NCBI RefSeq assembly: GCF_022919835.1
Contig: NZ_CP095074.1
Span: 3,636,001-3,700,000, forward strand
Length of the DNA: 64,000 nt
Reading direction: 5' to 3'
Source of the DNA: Halobacillus shinanisalinarum
GTDB taxonomy: Bacteria > Bacillota > Bacilli > Bacillales > Halobacillaceae
Of this stretch, positions 9,507 to 17,585 are shown piece after piece. How positions within the stretch are numbered: position 1 is the first letter of the stretch; the number at the start of each line of letters is the position of its first letter. The position numbers and the translations under genes were made by a program. The notes beneath the pieces are model-generated. The model was not told where the DNA came from, did no database searches, and saw only the letters and a list, made by a program, of their open reading frames with translations.

Positions 9507-10409
9507 ATGAAGCTGCTTGGTGTATTCGATATTGGTGGGACCTCGATCAAGTATGGAGTAGTTAATGAGGTAGGGGATATTTTGTACAAAGACGCTGTTC
9601 CAACCGAAGCTTACCTTGGAGGAGTAGAGGTTATAAATAAAGTGAATAAACTAGGTGATGAGCTAATCGGGGACTATGAAATCAATGGGATTGCCATTAG
9701 TTCAGCGGGACAGATCGACAGCATAAGCGGAACGGTTGTATTTGCAACGGATAACATTCCTAATTATACAGGAACCCCGGTTGCAGAAATAGTAAGCAAC
9801 CATACAGGATTGCCGGTGAAGGTGGAAAATGACGTGAACTGTACAGCACTTGGAGAGTATTGGAAAGGGGCGGCTGTTGGTGTAGATGACTTCCTATGTG
9901 TCACGATTGGAACAGGCATTGGTGGTGCATTATTCTTACATGGTAAACTGTATACAGGCTCCCATTTTTCAGCAGGGGAACTCGGGCACATCAACCTTTA
10001 TCCTCATGGCAAACCATGTACGTGCGGCAATCAGGGGTGTTTTGAAAACTATGCTTCAAGTTCAGCGTTGGCAGAAATGGTGACGACAGCGTTTGGATAC
10101 GAAGTTGATCTGAAAGAATTTTTTGCAGCGGCTAAGCAGGGAGACGCTCTAGCCGTGGAGATTTTCGACAGCTGGATTGAGGATATGACAATAGGGTTGC
10201 GCTCGCTTGTTCATATATTTAACCCAGAGTTAATTGTCATTGGCGGCGGGGTTACAGCACAGGGAGACTTTTTGCAACGAGCGATTCAAGACTCCCTTTT
10301 GCCGAAGACGATGCCGAACCATCGGCGTTCTTTACAAGTAAAACTAGCTGAGCATGATAACAAAGCGAATTTATTGGGGGCAGCCAAGCATTATTTGATG
10401 ACCCAATAA
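9507..10409 (+). CDS. nanK: ROK-family N-acetylmannosamine kinase
   Basis: NanK phosphorylates ManNAc to ManNAc-6-phosphate, the substrate of NanE. The 300-residue protein shows the ROK layout: phosphate-binding GVFDIGGTSIKYG at the N-terminus, VENDVNCTALGEY, GTGIGGALFLHG, and the zinc-binding GHINLYPHGKPCTCGNQGCFE (residues about 161-181; three Cys plus His). A second ATP-binding stretch, LIVIGGGVT, lies near residue 247. AAGGAGAAG precedes ATG 9507. Its stop overlaps the next gene's ATG (TAATG). The ROK call is certain; ManNAc specificity rests on the nanE-nanA context. Confidence 0.9.
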   Translation: MKLLGVFDIGGTSIKYGVVNEVGDILYKDAVPTEAYLGGVEVINKVNKLGDELIGDYEINGIAISSAGQIDSISGTVVFATDNIPNYTGTPVAEIVSNHTGLPVKVENDVNCTALGEYWKGAAVGVDDFLCVTIGTGIGGALFLHGKLYTGSHFSAGELGHINLYPHGKPCTCGNQGCFENYASSSALAEMVTTAFGYEVDLKEFFAAAKQGDALAVEIFDSWIEDMTIGLRSLVHIFNPELIVIGGGVTAQGDFLQRAIQDSLLPKTMPNHRRSLQVKLAEHDNKANLLGAAKHYLMTQ

Positions 10410-11272
10410 TGGAGAAAGGAGCAGGGGGACAGGTGGAGAAACAGCAGCGAAATGGAATTAAACCTTCTATATTGATGGAGCAAAATAAACAGATTTTCAC
10501 GAAGTCCGAAAATAAAATCTATACCTACATCCAAGCCAATAAGCAACAGGTGATCTATCATTCATTAACGGAATTATCAGAAGCTAGTGAGGTAGCAGAA
10601 GCAACAGTGTTACGTTTTTTCCGTAAGCTCGGATTCAAAGGATTTCAAGACTTCAAGTTCTTATTTGCCCAAGAAGTATCTTTAGAGTCTGATCCTAATA
10701 GTGATGAGACATTTATTGAAAAGATTAGAAATAATATCGTTGAAGCTGTCGAGGACTCTTATGACATTGTAGATACCGAAGGATTGAATGCGGCAGTTGA
10801 TGCCATCGATGCATCGGATGATGTCGTCGTGTTTGGAATTGGTTCCTCAGGCATTGCAGGACTTGACATGCAAAACCGATTAATGCGAATTGGCAAACAT
10901 GTCAGTGTCGTGACAGACCCTCACTTCCAGCTCATGAGGGCTTCCTCCATGAATGAAAACACAGTAGTCATTGCCATCAGTTTGACCGGAAGTACCAAGG
11001 ATATTATCGACACTGTGAAAATAGCGAAAGAGAAAAAAGCCACGATCATCGCTTTAAGCAATTACACGAAATCACCACTAACAAAATTTGCAGACCATAT
11101 TTTACTTTCGTCAGCAAAGGAAAGCCCTTTGGACAGTGGGTCATTGGTATCGAAAATTACGCAGCTATTTTTGATTGATTTAATTTGTACGGGGCTGACG
11201 GTGAAAAATTATGGTGAGGCTGAGAAAGTTAAAATGGAGATTACGGAGAATATAGCGAGCAAGTTGTATTAA
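10409..11272 (+). CDS. RpiR/MurR-type regulator, probable sialic acid operon regulator
   Basis: This is a transcriptional regulator with an N-terminal RpiR helix-turn-helix (about residues 20-95, containing LTELSEASEVAEATVLRFFRKLG) and a C-terminal SIS sugar-phosphate-binding domain (about 120-260, with VVFGIGSSGIAG and ISLTGSTKDIID). Family members sense phosphosugars. Here ManNAc-6-P or GlcNAc-6-P is the likely ligand, as for NanR of staphylococci. ATG 10409 overlaps the nanK stop by one base; GTG 10433, which follows AAAGGAGCAGGGGG, is an alternative start. As the last gene of the operon it probably autoregulates. A strong terminator lies about 90 bases downstream. Confidence 0.88.
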   Translation: MEKGAGGQVEKQQRNGIKPSILMEQNKQIFTKSENKIYTYIQANKQQVIYHSLTELSEASEVAEATVLRFFRKLGFKGFQDFKFLFAQEVSLESDPNSDETFIEKIRNNIVEAVEDSYDIVDTEGLNAAVDAIDASDDVVVFGIGSSGIAGLDMQNRLMRIGKHVSVVTDPHFQLMRASSMNENTVVIAISLTGSTKDIIDTVKIAKEKKATIIALSNYTKSPLTKFADHILLSSAKESPLDSGSLVSKITQLFLIDLICTGLTVKNYGEAEKVKMEITENIASKLY

Positions 11273-11362
11273 GGTCGGTGGAATATATTGATGTTTGGTA
11301 CCTGCCTTTATAGATGTGTTACCGGTAATAGTTTTAGGAGAAGAAGTTAATTTATGAAGCTT

Positions 11363-11397
11363 GTCATTTGAGAAGATCTCAAATGGCAGGCTTTTTT
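11363..11397 (+). terminator. Intrinsic terminator of the sialic acid operon
   Basis: GTCATTTGAGA pairs with TCTCAAATGGC around a 3-base loop, followed by six T. Confidence 0.9.
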
Positions 11398-11603
11398 ATA
11401 TGACAACTTATTCTCCATGGCGTTTATACAGTGGGAGGAAGTTTAAATAAGAAGTGATACCAAGTTACGAGCTAAAAACACCTAAAAGTCAAAAAATATA
11501 ATTTTTCCTTGCATTTATGGTGACGCTTACAATAGATTATAGGTAAAAACATTATGATGTATTAAGAGAGGTAGGTATGTATATATAAGTAAAGGGGGCA
11601 ATC

Positions 11604-12306
11604 ATGTCCTTTATATCCATTTTAATACCGATATTTTTCGTCTTTGGAGATATACAGAATCAGAACGTTGTGGTCTTATTCTTTCCTGTGCATTTATGAA
11701 TAATGGGAACTATGGTACCCCACTTGTGCTCTTTCTTTTTGGTACAGTGGGAATGGAAACAGCAATTGTACTCATGGTCTTGCACCAGCTTCTAATGAGC
11801 ACTTTAGGAGTGTACTATGCTGCAAAAGGTGGCGAAAGTTCAAACGGATTCAAAACAGCTATTAGTTCTGTTAGAAAAATGCCTATGGTTTATGGGGCGA
11901 TTCTGGGTTTAGTGTTTCATTTGTCAGGCATCTCTCTTGGAGGTGTGAAAGAAGGAGTCGATTTAATAGCTGATGCAGCCATTCCATTAATCATGATCAC
12001 TTTAGGAATGCAACTTGCGAACATAAAGGTCGCTTCAGTTAACTATAAAAAGCTATCGACAGCATTGTTGTTAAGTTGCTGGCAGCACCTGTGATTGCAG
12101 CACTTATTGTTTGGTGGATGCCAATTGATTCTTTAACTAAGCAAATTATGATTATTATGGCCGCGACGCCTACTGCCGCAAACACGACAATGTATGCGAT
12201 TCAGTTTAAGACAGAAGCTCAATCTGTGAGTTCTGTTACATTATGTACTACATTATTAAGTATAATAACGATCCCAATTGTAGTCCTTGTAACCAGTTTT
12301 TTTTGA
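11604..12306 (+). pseudogene. AEC (auxin efflux carrier) family permease, internally deleted and frameshifted
   Basis: Pieces of an AEC-family transporter lie in three frames. ATG 11604, with an AAAGGGGG site, encodes the usual start MSFISILIPIFFVFG. The frame then jumps to SERCGLILSCAFMNNGNYGTP (from about 11660), so roughly 80 codons seen in full-length members are missing. A second frame change near 12075 separates ALLLSC from LAAPVIAALIVWWMP, which runs to a TGA at 12306. The conserved NNGNYGTP motif and the ANTTMYAIQF region near the end identify the family. With a large deletion and two frame changes the gene is truly dead. Its former neighbour is probably the RraA-like gene downstream. 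Confidence 0.8.
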
Positions 12307-12669
12307 AACCAAATATTCAAAAAGATTGCATAAGAAAATAATACAGTCTCCGAGTTTGATCATCAACCTATTACAATAAAGAAGTTTTATCGATTGTCGA
12401 ATAAATATATAACTTAAATGCAATATTTATACTTGATAAAAAAAGAGCATATCATATAAATCATCATCCATCTTTTGCTATATAACACCTCAAGCTAAAG
12501 GGAAGTTTGAAGGTGTATCTTTATTTATATAACAGAGTTGAATTTTTTTAATTGTTACAATACAATCATGTTAACAGTTAATGGTCGAGGATTTCTCATT
12601 CTACTAATGGCTCAACCCAAACATTGCATTGGGAACAATTATAAAGATTGATTGGAGGAATGAATATCG
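12307..12669. other. Intergenic region with no gene seen
   Basis: This AT-rich stretch separates the dead permease from the RraA-like gene. No open frame with a ribosome binding site and no clear terminator was found. It probably holds the promoter of the RraA-like gene, but no confident -35/-10 pair was recognised. Confidence 0.4.
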
Positions 12670-13149
12670 ATGAGCGTTCAAACTGCAGATATTTGTGATA
12701 TTCACCGTGAAAAAGTTCAGGTAGCGGATTCAGTGTTTAAATTATTCGGGAAAGTAAAATCCTTTTCTGGACCTATTCATACTGTTAAGGTTTACGAGGA
12801 TAATGTACTTGTGAAAAAAGCGTTGCAAAGCATACCTGAAGGAAGCATATTAGTTGTTGACGGAGGCGGCTCCCGCAAGTGTGCACTTCTTGGTGACAAC
12901 TTGGCACACATAGCAGTTACTCGACAACTATCTGGTATTATTGTTTATGGGTGCATAAGGGATAGCGCCCAGATTAACGAAATGGACATAGGGGTTTTTG
13001 CAATAGGTACAAACCCATTAAAAAGCAACAAACAAGGAAAAGGCCAAGAAAATATTCCTGTACAATTCGCAGGAGTAAACATAGAACCTGGTTTTCATCT
13101 TTATGCAGATGAAGATGGGATATTGATTTCTGAAAATCCATTAATGTGA
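12670..13149 (+). CDS. RraA-family protein (putative 4-hydroxy-4-methyl-2-oxoglutarate aldolase / oxaloacetate decarboxylase)
   Basis: The 159-residue protein is full length for the RraA family. It contains VVDGGGSRKCALLGDNLAHIA (residues about 57-77) and the metal and substrate site GCIRDSAQI. In proteobacteria RraA binds RNase E. In bacteria without RNase E, as here, family members usually act as class II pyruvate aldolases on 4-hydroxy-4-methyl-2-oxoglutarate and decarboxylate oxaloacetate; the conserved R-D pair and GDNL fit that chemistry. ATG 12670 lies about 11 bases after GGAGG. The gene stands alone beside a dead AEC permease, which may once have carried its organic acid substrate. 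Confidence 0.85.
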   Translation: MSVQTADICDIHREKVQVADSVFKLFGKVKSFSGPIHTVKVYEDNVLVKKALQSIPEGSILVVDGGGSRKCALLGDNLAHIAVTRQLSGIIVYGCIRDSAQINEMDIGVFAIGTNPLKSNKQGKGQENIPVQFAGVNIEPGFHLYADEDGILISENPLM

Positions 13150-13357
13150 GTAGACAGCCTGGGGAGAGATTGGTGTGTTTATGAAAATCGCCCAATTAAA
13201 AAGGCTGATTTTAATTTAAAAATATGATGAGGCCGTAAAGACATTTTAATTGGTTGAGGTTGAGAGAGAATTTACGTTAAACAGGAGAAATAAGCTGAAT
13301 GCAGCATTAATAAACGAAGAGTTCTAAACGTATTAAAAAATGATCCAAGGTCTAGAC

Positions 13358-13390
13358 AAAACCACAAATGTACACCGTTTGTGGTTTTAT
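13358..13390 (+). terminator. Intrinsic terminator downstream of the RraA-like gene
   Basis: AAAACCACAAA and TTTGTGGTTTT form an 11-bp stem around a 9-base loop. It ends in TTTTATTT. Confidence 0.8.
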
Positions 13391-13534
13391 TTGTGATGGA
13401 AGTTGGAAAAGCTATAAATCATCAATCAGATCTAACCTGACATAGCTCAAAACGTAAATGTGATGTTCACGTATGTTTATGTTTCGACTAAAAATAGATT
13501 TCCTTTTTCTGTATCAGAAATTAGAAAACCTACT

Positions 13535-13678
13535 TTACACGGACATATTCAGAAAAGGGAACTTGAAAAAAAAGCAAAAAATACTGAATTTCATAATTTT
13601 TCGCAAGATTACCTTTAACCTTAACAGACTTTCTGCTAAGATTATCAGAATAGAGAAGGGAAGTAAGGATACTTTCAT
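13535..13678 (-). CDS. Possible 47-residue hydrophobic small protein
   Basis: On the reverse strand an ATG at 13678 follows AGGGGAGGT at ideal spacing and opens a 47-codon frame rich in Leu, Ile and Phe, with a few Lys and Arg. It could be a small membrane peptide. The region is AT-rich and has no recognisable relatives, so this may be chance; only the ribosome binding site argues for it. Confidence 0.2.
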   Translation of the reverse strand: MKVSLLPFSILIILAESLLRLKVILRKIMKFSIFCFFFKFPFLNMSV

Positions 13679-13843
13679 TAGTGACCTCCCCTGGAAACTT
13701 AATGGTATATAACTTCTCCTTCTCTATTCATTATCTTATTATAGTGCCATAAAGATAAATATTTTATTAATTTTGGTGCCAGCACCGCCTACGCTGAACA
13801 CCTTAACAACCACTTATGTTGTCCAACCTTATACCATCATAAT

Positions 13844-13857
13844 TGAAAACGCTTACA
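13844..13857 (+). promoter_or_regulatory. Perfect cre site with no obvious target gene
   Basis: TGAAAACGCTTACA matches the CcpA operator consensus at every position. The nearest genes are the RraA-like gene ending at 13149 and the IclR gene ending (reverse strand) at 13993, so no start lies within range. A weaker copy, TGTAAACGTTTAAG, lies at 13911-13924. Confidence 0.55.
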
Positions 13858-13922
13858 AAATCAACCCAAAGATCATTTTTTTATGCTTTATCGTTCTATC
13901 CCTTTATTCTTGTAAACGTTTA

Positions 13923-13963
13923 AGCCCCAGAGGAGAATGATCACTCCTTTGGGGCTCTTTGTT
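13923..13963. terminator. Hairpin between the cre sites and the IclR gene
   Basis: AGCCCCAGAGGAG pairs with CTCCTTTGGGGCT, followed by CTTTGTTT on the forward strand. It may act on either strand and lies 30 bases past the IclR stop codon. Confidence 0.65.
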
Positions 13964-13992
13964 TGCCGAGTTTAGAAAAGACTCATTCGAGA

Positions 13993-14751
13993 CTAAAAAA
14001 CAAAGTTCCTATCATGTCCATTGGGATATCCCATTTTGCCCGAGATGACACGGGCCGTTTGCAAGACATTCTTGATAATGTGATCAAGTTTCTCTTCATC
14101 TAAATGGAAACTCACAACACGGATACTGATCGATCCTTCCACTTCTTTAAAACGATTCAGGATAGGAGCAGCTACAGTAGTTATACCTGATGTTTGCTCA
14201 TCTGTAACTTCATAACCTTTTCTCCGTATTTTCTCAAGCCCGTTTATGATCTTCGTTTTATCTTCATTTATCAATTCTGAATCCAACACCTTTTCACTTT
14301 GTAGTGGAGACATGTAAGCAAGGATGACTAGATTCGCTGCTCCTTTATATAAGGGAGACCTGAGTCCAAGTTGATCGTGGACACGAATCGTTTGGTGAAT
14401 ACAATCGATGCGTTCGGTGATGATTGATTCATTTCCTACCGGTTTATTTAAATAGACACTAGCTTCAACGGCTTTCATTAATGATTCAAGTTCTGGTCGA
14501 ATCATACTTATGTAATCCATCGTGTCGTAGGCTTTCAAACCGTATTCGAGCCAAATAGAACCTAGGCCATACAGTTTTCGGTCTGTATCTTGTTGAATCA
14601 TTCGATGTTTTATCATGGCTTGAAGTAAACGGTGCATTGAACTGACAGGCAGTTCACACTCCTTCGCCAATTCAGAAATTGAAAAAAATTGATTCGTCCC
14701 TTTTTCCATAAATAGCTGAATAACCTTCATTGATCGGTCGATTGATTGCAT
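13993..14751 (-). CDS. IclR family transcriptional regulator
   Basis: The 252-residue protein has an N-terminal winged helix (ISELAKECELPVSSMHRLLQAM, about residues 24-45) and a C-terminal IclR effector domain. SGITTVAAPILNRF near residue 190 is the conserved effector-domain stretch. It is transcribed away from the guanidino-compound genes. The intergenic region holds a perfect sigma-A promoter for those genes, overlapped by TTTCCGT/ACGGAAA inverted repeats. It therefore probably represses that operon and responds to an arginine-related compound. ATG 14751 is the first start that gives the normal N-terminus. The ligand is unknown. Confidence 0.88.
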   Translation of the reverse strand: MQSIDRSMKVIQLFMEKGTNQFFSISELAKECELPVSSMHRLLQAMIKHRMIQQDTDRKLYGLGSIWLEYGLKAYDTMDYISMIRPELESLMKAVEASVYLNKPVGNESIITERIDCIHQTIRVHDQLGLRSPLYKGAANLVILAYMSPLQSEKVLDSELINEDKTKIINGLEKIRRKGYEVTDEQTSGITTVAAPILNRFKEVEGSISIRVVSFHLDEEKLDHIIKNVLQTARVISGKMGYPNGHDRNFVF

Positions 14752-14871
14752 GTCAGCACCTGCCTTTATGGTTATTATACTGATAACGTTCCCTTTTGGT
14801 CAAAATGACTGATCTTATGGATTCCAGGATGAAAAGTGTAGTAAATCGGAAGTCTGAGTTTTCGAAAAATA

Positions 14872-14900
14872 TTGACAACAGATATTCCGTTATTTATAAT
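14872..14900 (+). promoter_or_regulatory. Consensus sigma-A promoter of the guanidino-compound region
   Basis: TTGACA at 14872-14877 and TATAAT at 14895-14900 have a perfect 17-base spacer. The spacer contains ATTCCGTTAT, a half-copy of the operator repeated downstream. Confidence 0.85.
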
Positions 14901-14910
14901 GATTGAAAGT

Positions 14911-14947
14911 TTTCCTTTATACAGAAATAGTTTCCGTTATACGGAAA
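14911..14947 (+). promoter_or_regulatory. Tandem IclR operator candidates
   Basis: TTTCCGTTATACGGAAA at 14931-14947 is a perfect 7-3-7 inverted repeat. A degenerate copy (TTTCCTTTATACAGAAA) lies at 14911-14927, exactly 20 bp away, which puts both on the same face of the helix. Both lie just after the expected transcription start, where a bound repressor would block elongation or open-complex formation. Confidence 0.7.
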
Positions 14948-15082
14948 ATAGAGGTGTTATTTGAATTTGTTAGATAAATAATTATTGTTCTTGGGTGCAT
15001 TTTCTACATTTGTATCCTGTAAGCAGATCCTTTTGAAAGCATGAGGTATAAGTCAAAAATCCATCCTATGGAGGTTTTTCTA

Positions 15083-15467
15083 TTGAATGCTTTATCAGAA
15101 CGGAAAAGTGATAGCCCTGAGGAAGGAAAGGAAACTAAGCTGAAAGGCATCAATCCTTTTGTGCTCATGTTTATAGTTATTGTTACGGTTACGATGTTGA
15201 CTTACATTGTGCCGGCTGGCCAATATGAACGCATTGAGACAGGCAATCGGACTGAAGTTGATCCGAATTCCTTTGAGTTTGTAGAGTCTACCCCTGTCGG
15301 CTTATTAGACATGTTTACCAGTTTTCATTTAGGAATGATTGAAGGGGCTTCTATCATTCTCTTTGTGTTCTTATTCGGTGGAGCTCTTGGCATTATGCAA
15401 GCGACGGGAGCAATTGATTCCCTGGTAAAATACGTGGCAGCTCGTTTGGGAGTAAAGAAAAGTTCAC
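15083..15467 (+). pseudogene. YfcC-family carrier, N-terminal remnant
   Basis: The first ~128 residues match the start of YfcC/DcuC-like arginine or dicarboxylate carriers: NPFVLMFIVIVTVTMLTYIVPAGQY, then SIILFVFLFGGALGIMQATGAIDSLV. TTG 15083 follows GGAGG by 8 bases; an in-frame ATG at 15041 has no such site. After AARLGVKKSS the similarity stops abruptly, and the following bases belong in another frame to an M20 amidohydrolase. A deletion has joined the two genes and removed about two thirds of the carrier. Confidence 0.75.
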
Positions 15468-15858
15468 TCCATATGAAGAGACGGGAACCATTTGCATTCG
15501 GGAAGGGGTTTTATGTGCGGCTGCCGAAGATTTTGTCATCAAAGTAGTTGGGCAGGGGGGGAGATGCTTCCACACCGGAACTGACAGTTGACGGGCTGTT
15601 GCTTTTTCCAGAGAAGCAGTGGAAGCAGTATGCGGTCAGGAGGGCTTAATTGAGGTGGAAGATCCGATGTTTGGGACGGAAGACTTTTCCTCCTTCTCTG
15701 AAGCTGTTCCGGCTTCTATGCAATTTATCGGTGTTCATCATGAACGTCTCGGGAAAGTGTACCCGTTGCATCACTCGAATTTCAAGATTGATGAAAAAGC
15801 ACTGCAATATGGGGTGGATTATTATGTGAAACTTGCGGAACGAGTTGGGGTGCTATAA
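15468..15858 (+). pseudogene. M20 amidohydrolase, internally deleted and frameshifted
   Basis: Three fragments of one peptidase M20D amidohydrolase can be read. In one frame, ETGTICIREGVLCAAAEDFVIKVVGQGG (from about 15476) matches the lid-domain start. After a frame change, ASTPELTVD follows near 15570. From 15619, the last 79 residues (GTEDFSSFSEAVP, HHSNFKIDEKAL, then GVDYYVKLAERVGVL) form the normal C-terminus. The N-terminal metal site and the middle are gone. These carriers and amidohydrolases are often paired in arginine-derivative or peptide use, which fits the intact genes downstream. Confidence 0.75.
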
Positions 15859-15890
15859 AGCGAAAGGTCATAAGAAAAGGGGAGAGGGAA

Positions 15891-16760
15891 ATGTGTGCTC
15901 AAACAATGTATGAGCCTCTTCGGCGAGTGATCGTCAAACATCCAAAGGAAGCGTTTTTGAGTCAAAATCAGTTGAAAGACCAGTGGAAATCCTTCCATTA
16001 TATCGAAGAACCACATTATGAGAGAGCGATAGAAGAGTATGAACAATTCTTGGGTATTTTGAAAAAACACGTAGATGAGATTAACTATCTACCTGCATCC
16101 GAACAAACGGGGATTGATTCCTTGTATGCCCATGACCCTGTCAAATTCACAAGTGAAGGGGCGGTTCTTTTACGATCTGGTAAAGCATCAAGACAACCAG
16201 AGACGAAGGAATATAAACACTTTTTACAAAAAAATAATCTCCCTATCCTAGGAGAACTTACCGGAGGGGCGATGGCGGATGGAGGAGATCTTGTCTGGTT
16301 AGATGACCGCACGCTAGCTATTGGGCGTGGCTATCGCACGAACGATGAGGGCATCCACCAATTAAAGGAGCTTCTTAATCATTTGGTAGATGATTTTGTC
16401 ATCGTACCGCTGCCCCATGACCAGGGGGAAGAAGAGTGTCTGCACCTCATGTCTTTGATTAGTATCGTGGATCGAGATCTGGCCGTCGTGTATTCCCCAT
16501 TGATGCCCGTGTTTTTTAGACAACTTTTACTAAATAGAGGCATATCACTCATCGAAATACCAAAGCGGGAGTACCTGACGTTAGGTTGCAACGTATTGGC
16601 CCTTGCTCCTCGAGTGTGCATTATTCCTGAAAATAATGAAGAAACGAAGCGGAAATTAGAAGAAGCCGGAACGGTGGTTTACACCTATGCGGGGGATGAG
16701 ATCTCTTACAAAGGAACAGGCGGTCCTACCTGTTTGACTGCCCCTGTAATCCGTGGCTAG
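15891..16760 (+). CDS. Amidinotransferase/DDAH superfamily hydrolase
   Basis: The 289-residue protein has the guanidino-modifying beta-alpha propeller fold. Key sites can be seen: the substrate aspartate in MADGGDLVW, the catalytic histidine region EECLHLMSLIS, GCNVLALAP, and the nucleophile in GGPTCLTAP (C281). Relatives hydrolyse methylated arginine, arginine or similar guanidino compounds. GGGGAGAGGG precedes ATG 15891. The neighbouring gene encodes a second, shorter member of the same superfamily (DDAH proper), so the two probably act on related substrates. The exact substrate is not determined. Confidence 0.82.
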   Translation: MCAQTMYEPLRRVIVKHPKEAFLSQNQLKDQWKSFHYIEEPHYERAIEEYEQFLGILKKHVDEINYLPASEQTGIDSLYAHDPVKFTSEGAVLLRSGKASRQPETKEYKHFLQKNNLPILGELTGGAMADGGDLVWLDDRTLAIGRGYRTNDEGIHQLKELLNHLVDDFVIVPLPHDQGEEECLHLMSLISIVDRDLAVVYSPLMPVFFRQLLLNRGISLIEIPKREYLTLGCNVLALAPRVCIIPENNEETKRKLEEAGTVVYTYAGDEISYKGTGGPTCLTAPVIRG

Positions 16761-16790
16761 TAAAGCAATAAAACCAAGGAGGAGAAGAAG

Positions 16791-17552
16791 ATGTTCAAAC
16801 AATTAATCGTCAAGAAACCCGGTAACAGCTATGTAGAGGGATTAACAACGAGTGAATTAGGGTCACCTGATTATGATACAACGCTTTCTCAGCATGGGGC
16901 CTATGTAGAGGCACTGAAACAATGTGGTGTTAGCGTTCGAGAACTTCCTTCACATGAAGAATTTCCTGATTCTACATTCGTCGAAGATACAGCTGTCCTC
17001 ACTTCGAAATTTGCAGTGATCACCAATCCGGGAGCTGATCCGAGAAATGGGGAAATTAAAGAAATGGAATCTGTTTTGCGAGAGTATTATTCCGATATCC
17101 ATTTCCTTGAAGAACCAGGCAAGCTCGATGGAGGCGACGTATTACAAATCGAGGATCACTTTTATATAGGCCTCTCAGATCGTACAAACGAGGAAGGAGC
17201 CAGGCAACTTCAAGAAATCGTAGAATTCTATGGCTATCAAGGGAGCATTATTCCTTTGCAAGAATTCTTCCATTTAAAAACAGGTATTTCCTACTTGGGC
17301 AATCACACAATCGTGGCTGCAGGGGAATTCATCGATCATCCTGATTTCAATCAATATGAAAAAATCATTGTGCCTCCTGAAGAAGAATATACAGCGAACT
17401 GCATACGAGTGAACGATTTCGTCATTGTTCCTGAGGGATTCCCAAAAACAAAGAAAAAAATAAACAAGGCCGGCTTTAAAACAATAGAGGTACCTATGTC
17501 AGAATTTCAAAAGCAGGATGGTGGCTTGAGCTGCCTTTCACTTCGTTTTTAA
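16791..17552 (+). CDS. Dimethylarginine dimethylaminohydrolase (DDAH)
   Basis: DDAH converts N-omega-methylated arginine to citrulline and methylamine or dimethylamine. The 253-residue length is typical. Motifs: DSTFVEDTAVL with the substrate carboxylates (about residues 61-67), GKLDGGDVLQ, HLKTGISYLGN with the catalytic His, and DGGLSCLSLRF with the nucleophile C248. GGAGGAGAAG stands before ATG 16791. It lies 30 bases after the paralogue and 33 before the rocB-like gene, so the three form an operon. DDAH assignment is good; a role on free arginine (citrulline formation) cannot be excluded. Confidence 0.88.
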   Translation: MFKQLIVKKPGNSYVEGLTTSELGSPDYDTTLSQHGAYVEALKQCGVSVRELPSHEEFPDSTFVEDTAVLTSKFAVITNPGADPRNGEIKEMESVLREYYSDIHFLEEPGKLDGGDVLQIEDHFYIGLSDRTNEEGARQLQEIVEFYGYQGSIIPLQEFFHLKTGISYLGNHTIVAAGEFIDHPDFNQYEKIIVPPEEEYTANCIRVNDFVIVPEGFPKTKKKINKAGFKTIEVPMSEFQKQDGGLSCLSLRF

Positions 17553-17585
17553 CTTGACCGATTACGACAAGAGGAGGGATGTCAG

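Noticed and set aside
13473..13712. 79-codon forward frame in the gap before the IclR gene
   Set aside because: It is very AT-rich and low in complexity, lacks a ribosome binding site, and has no family resemblance.
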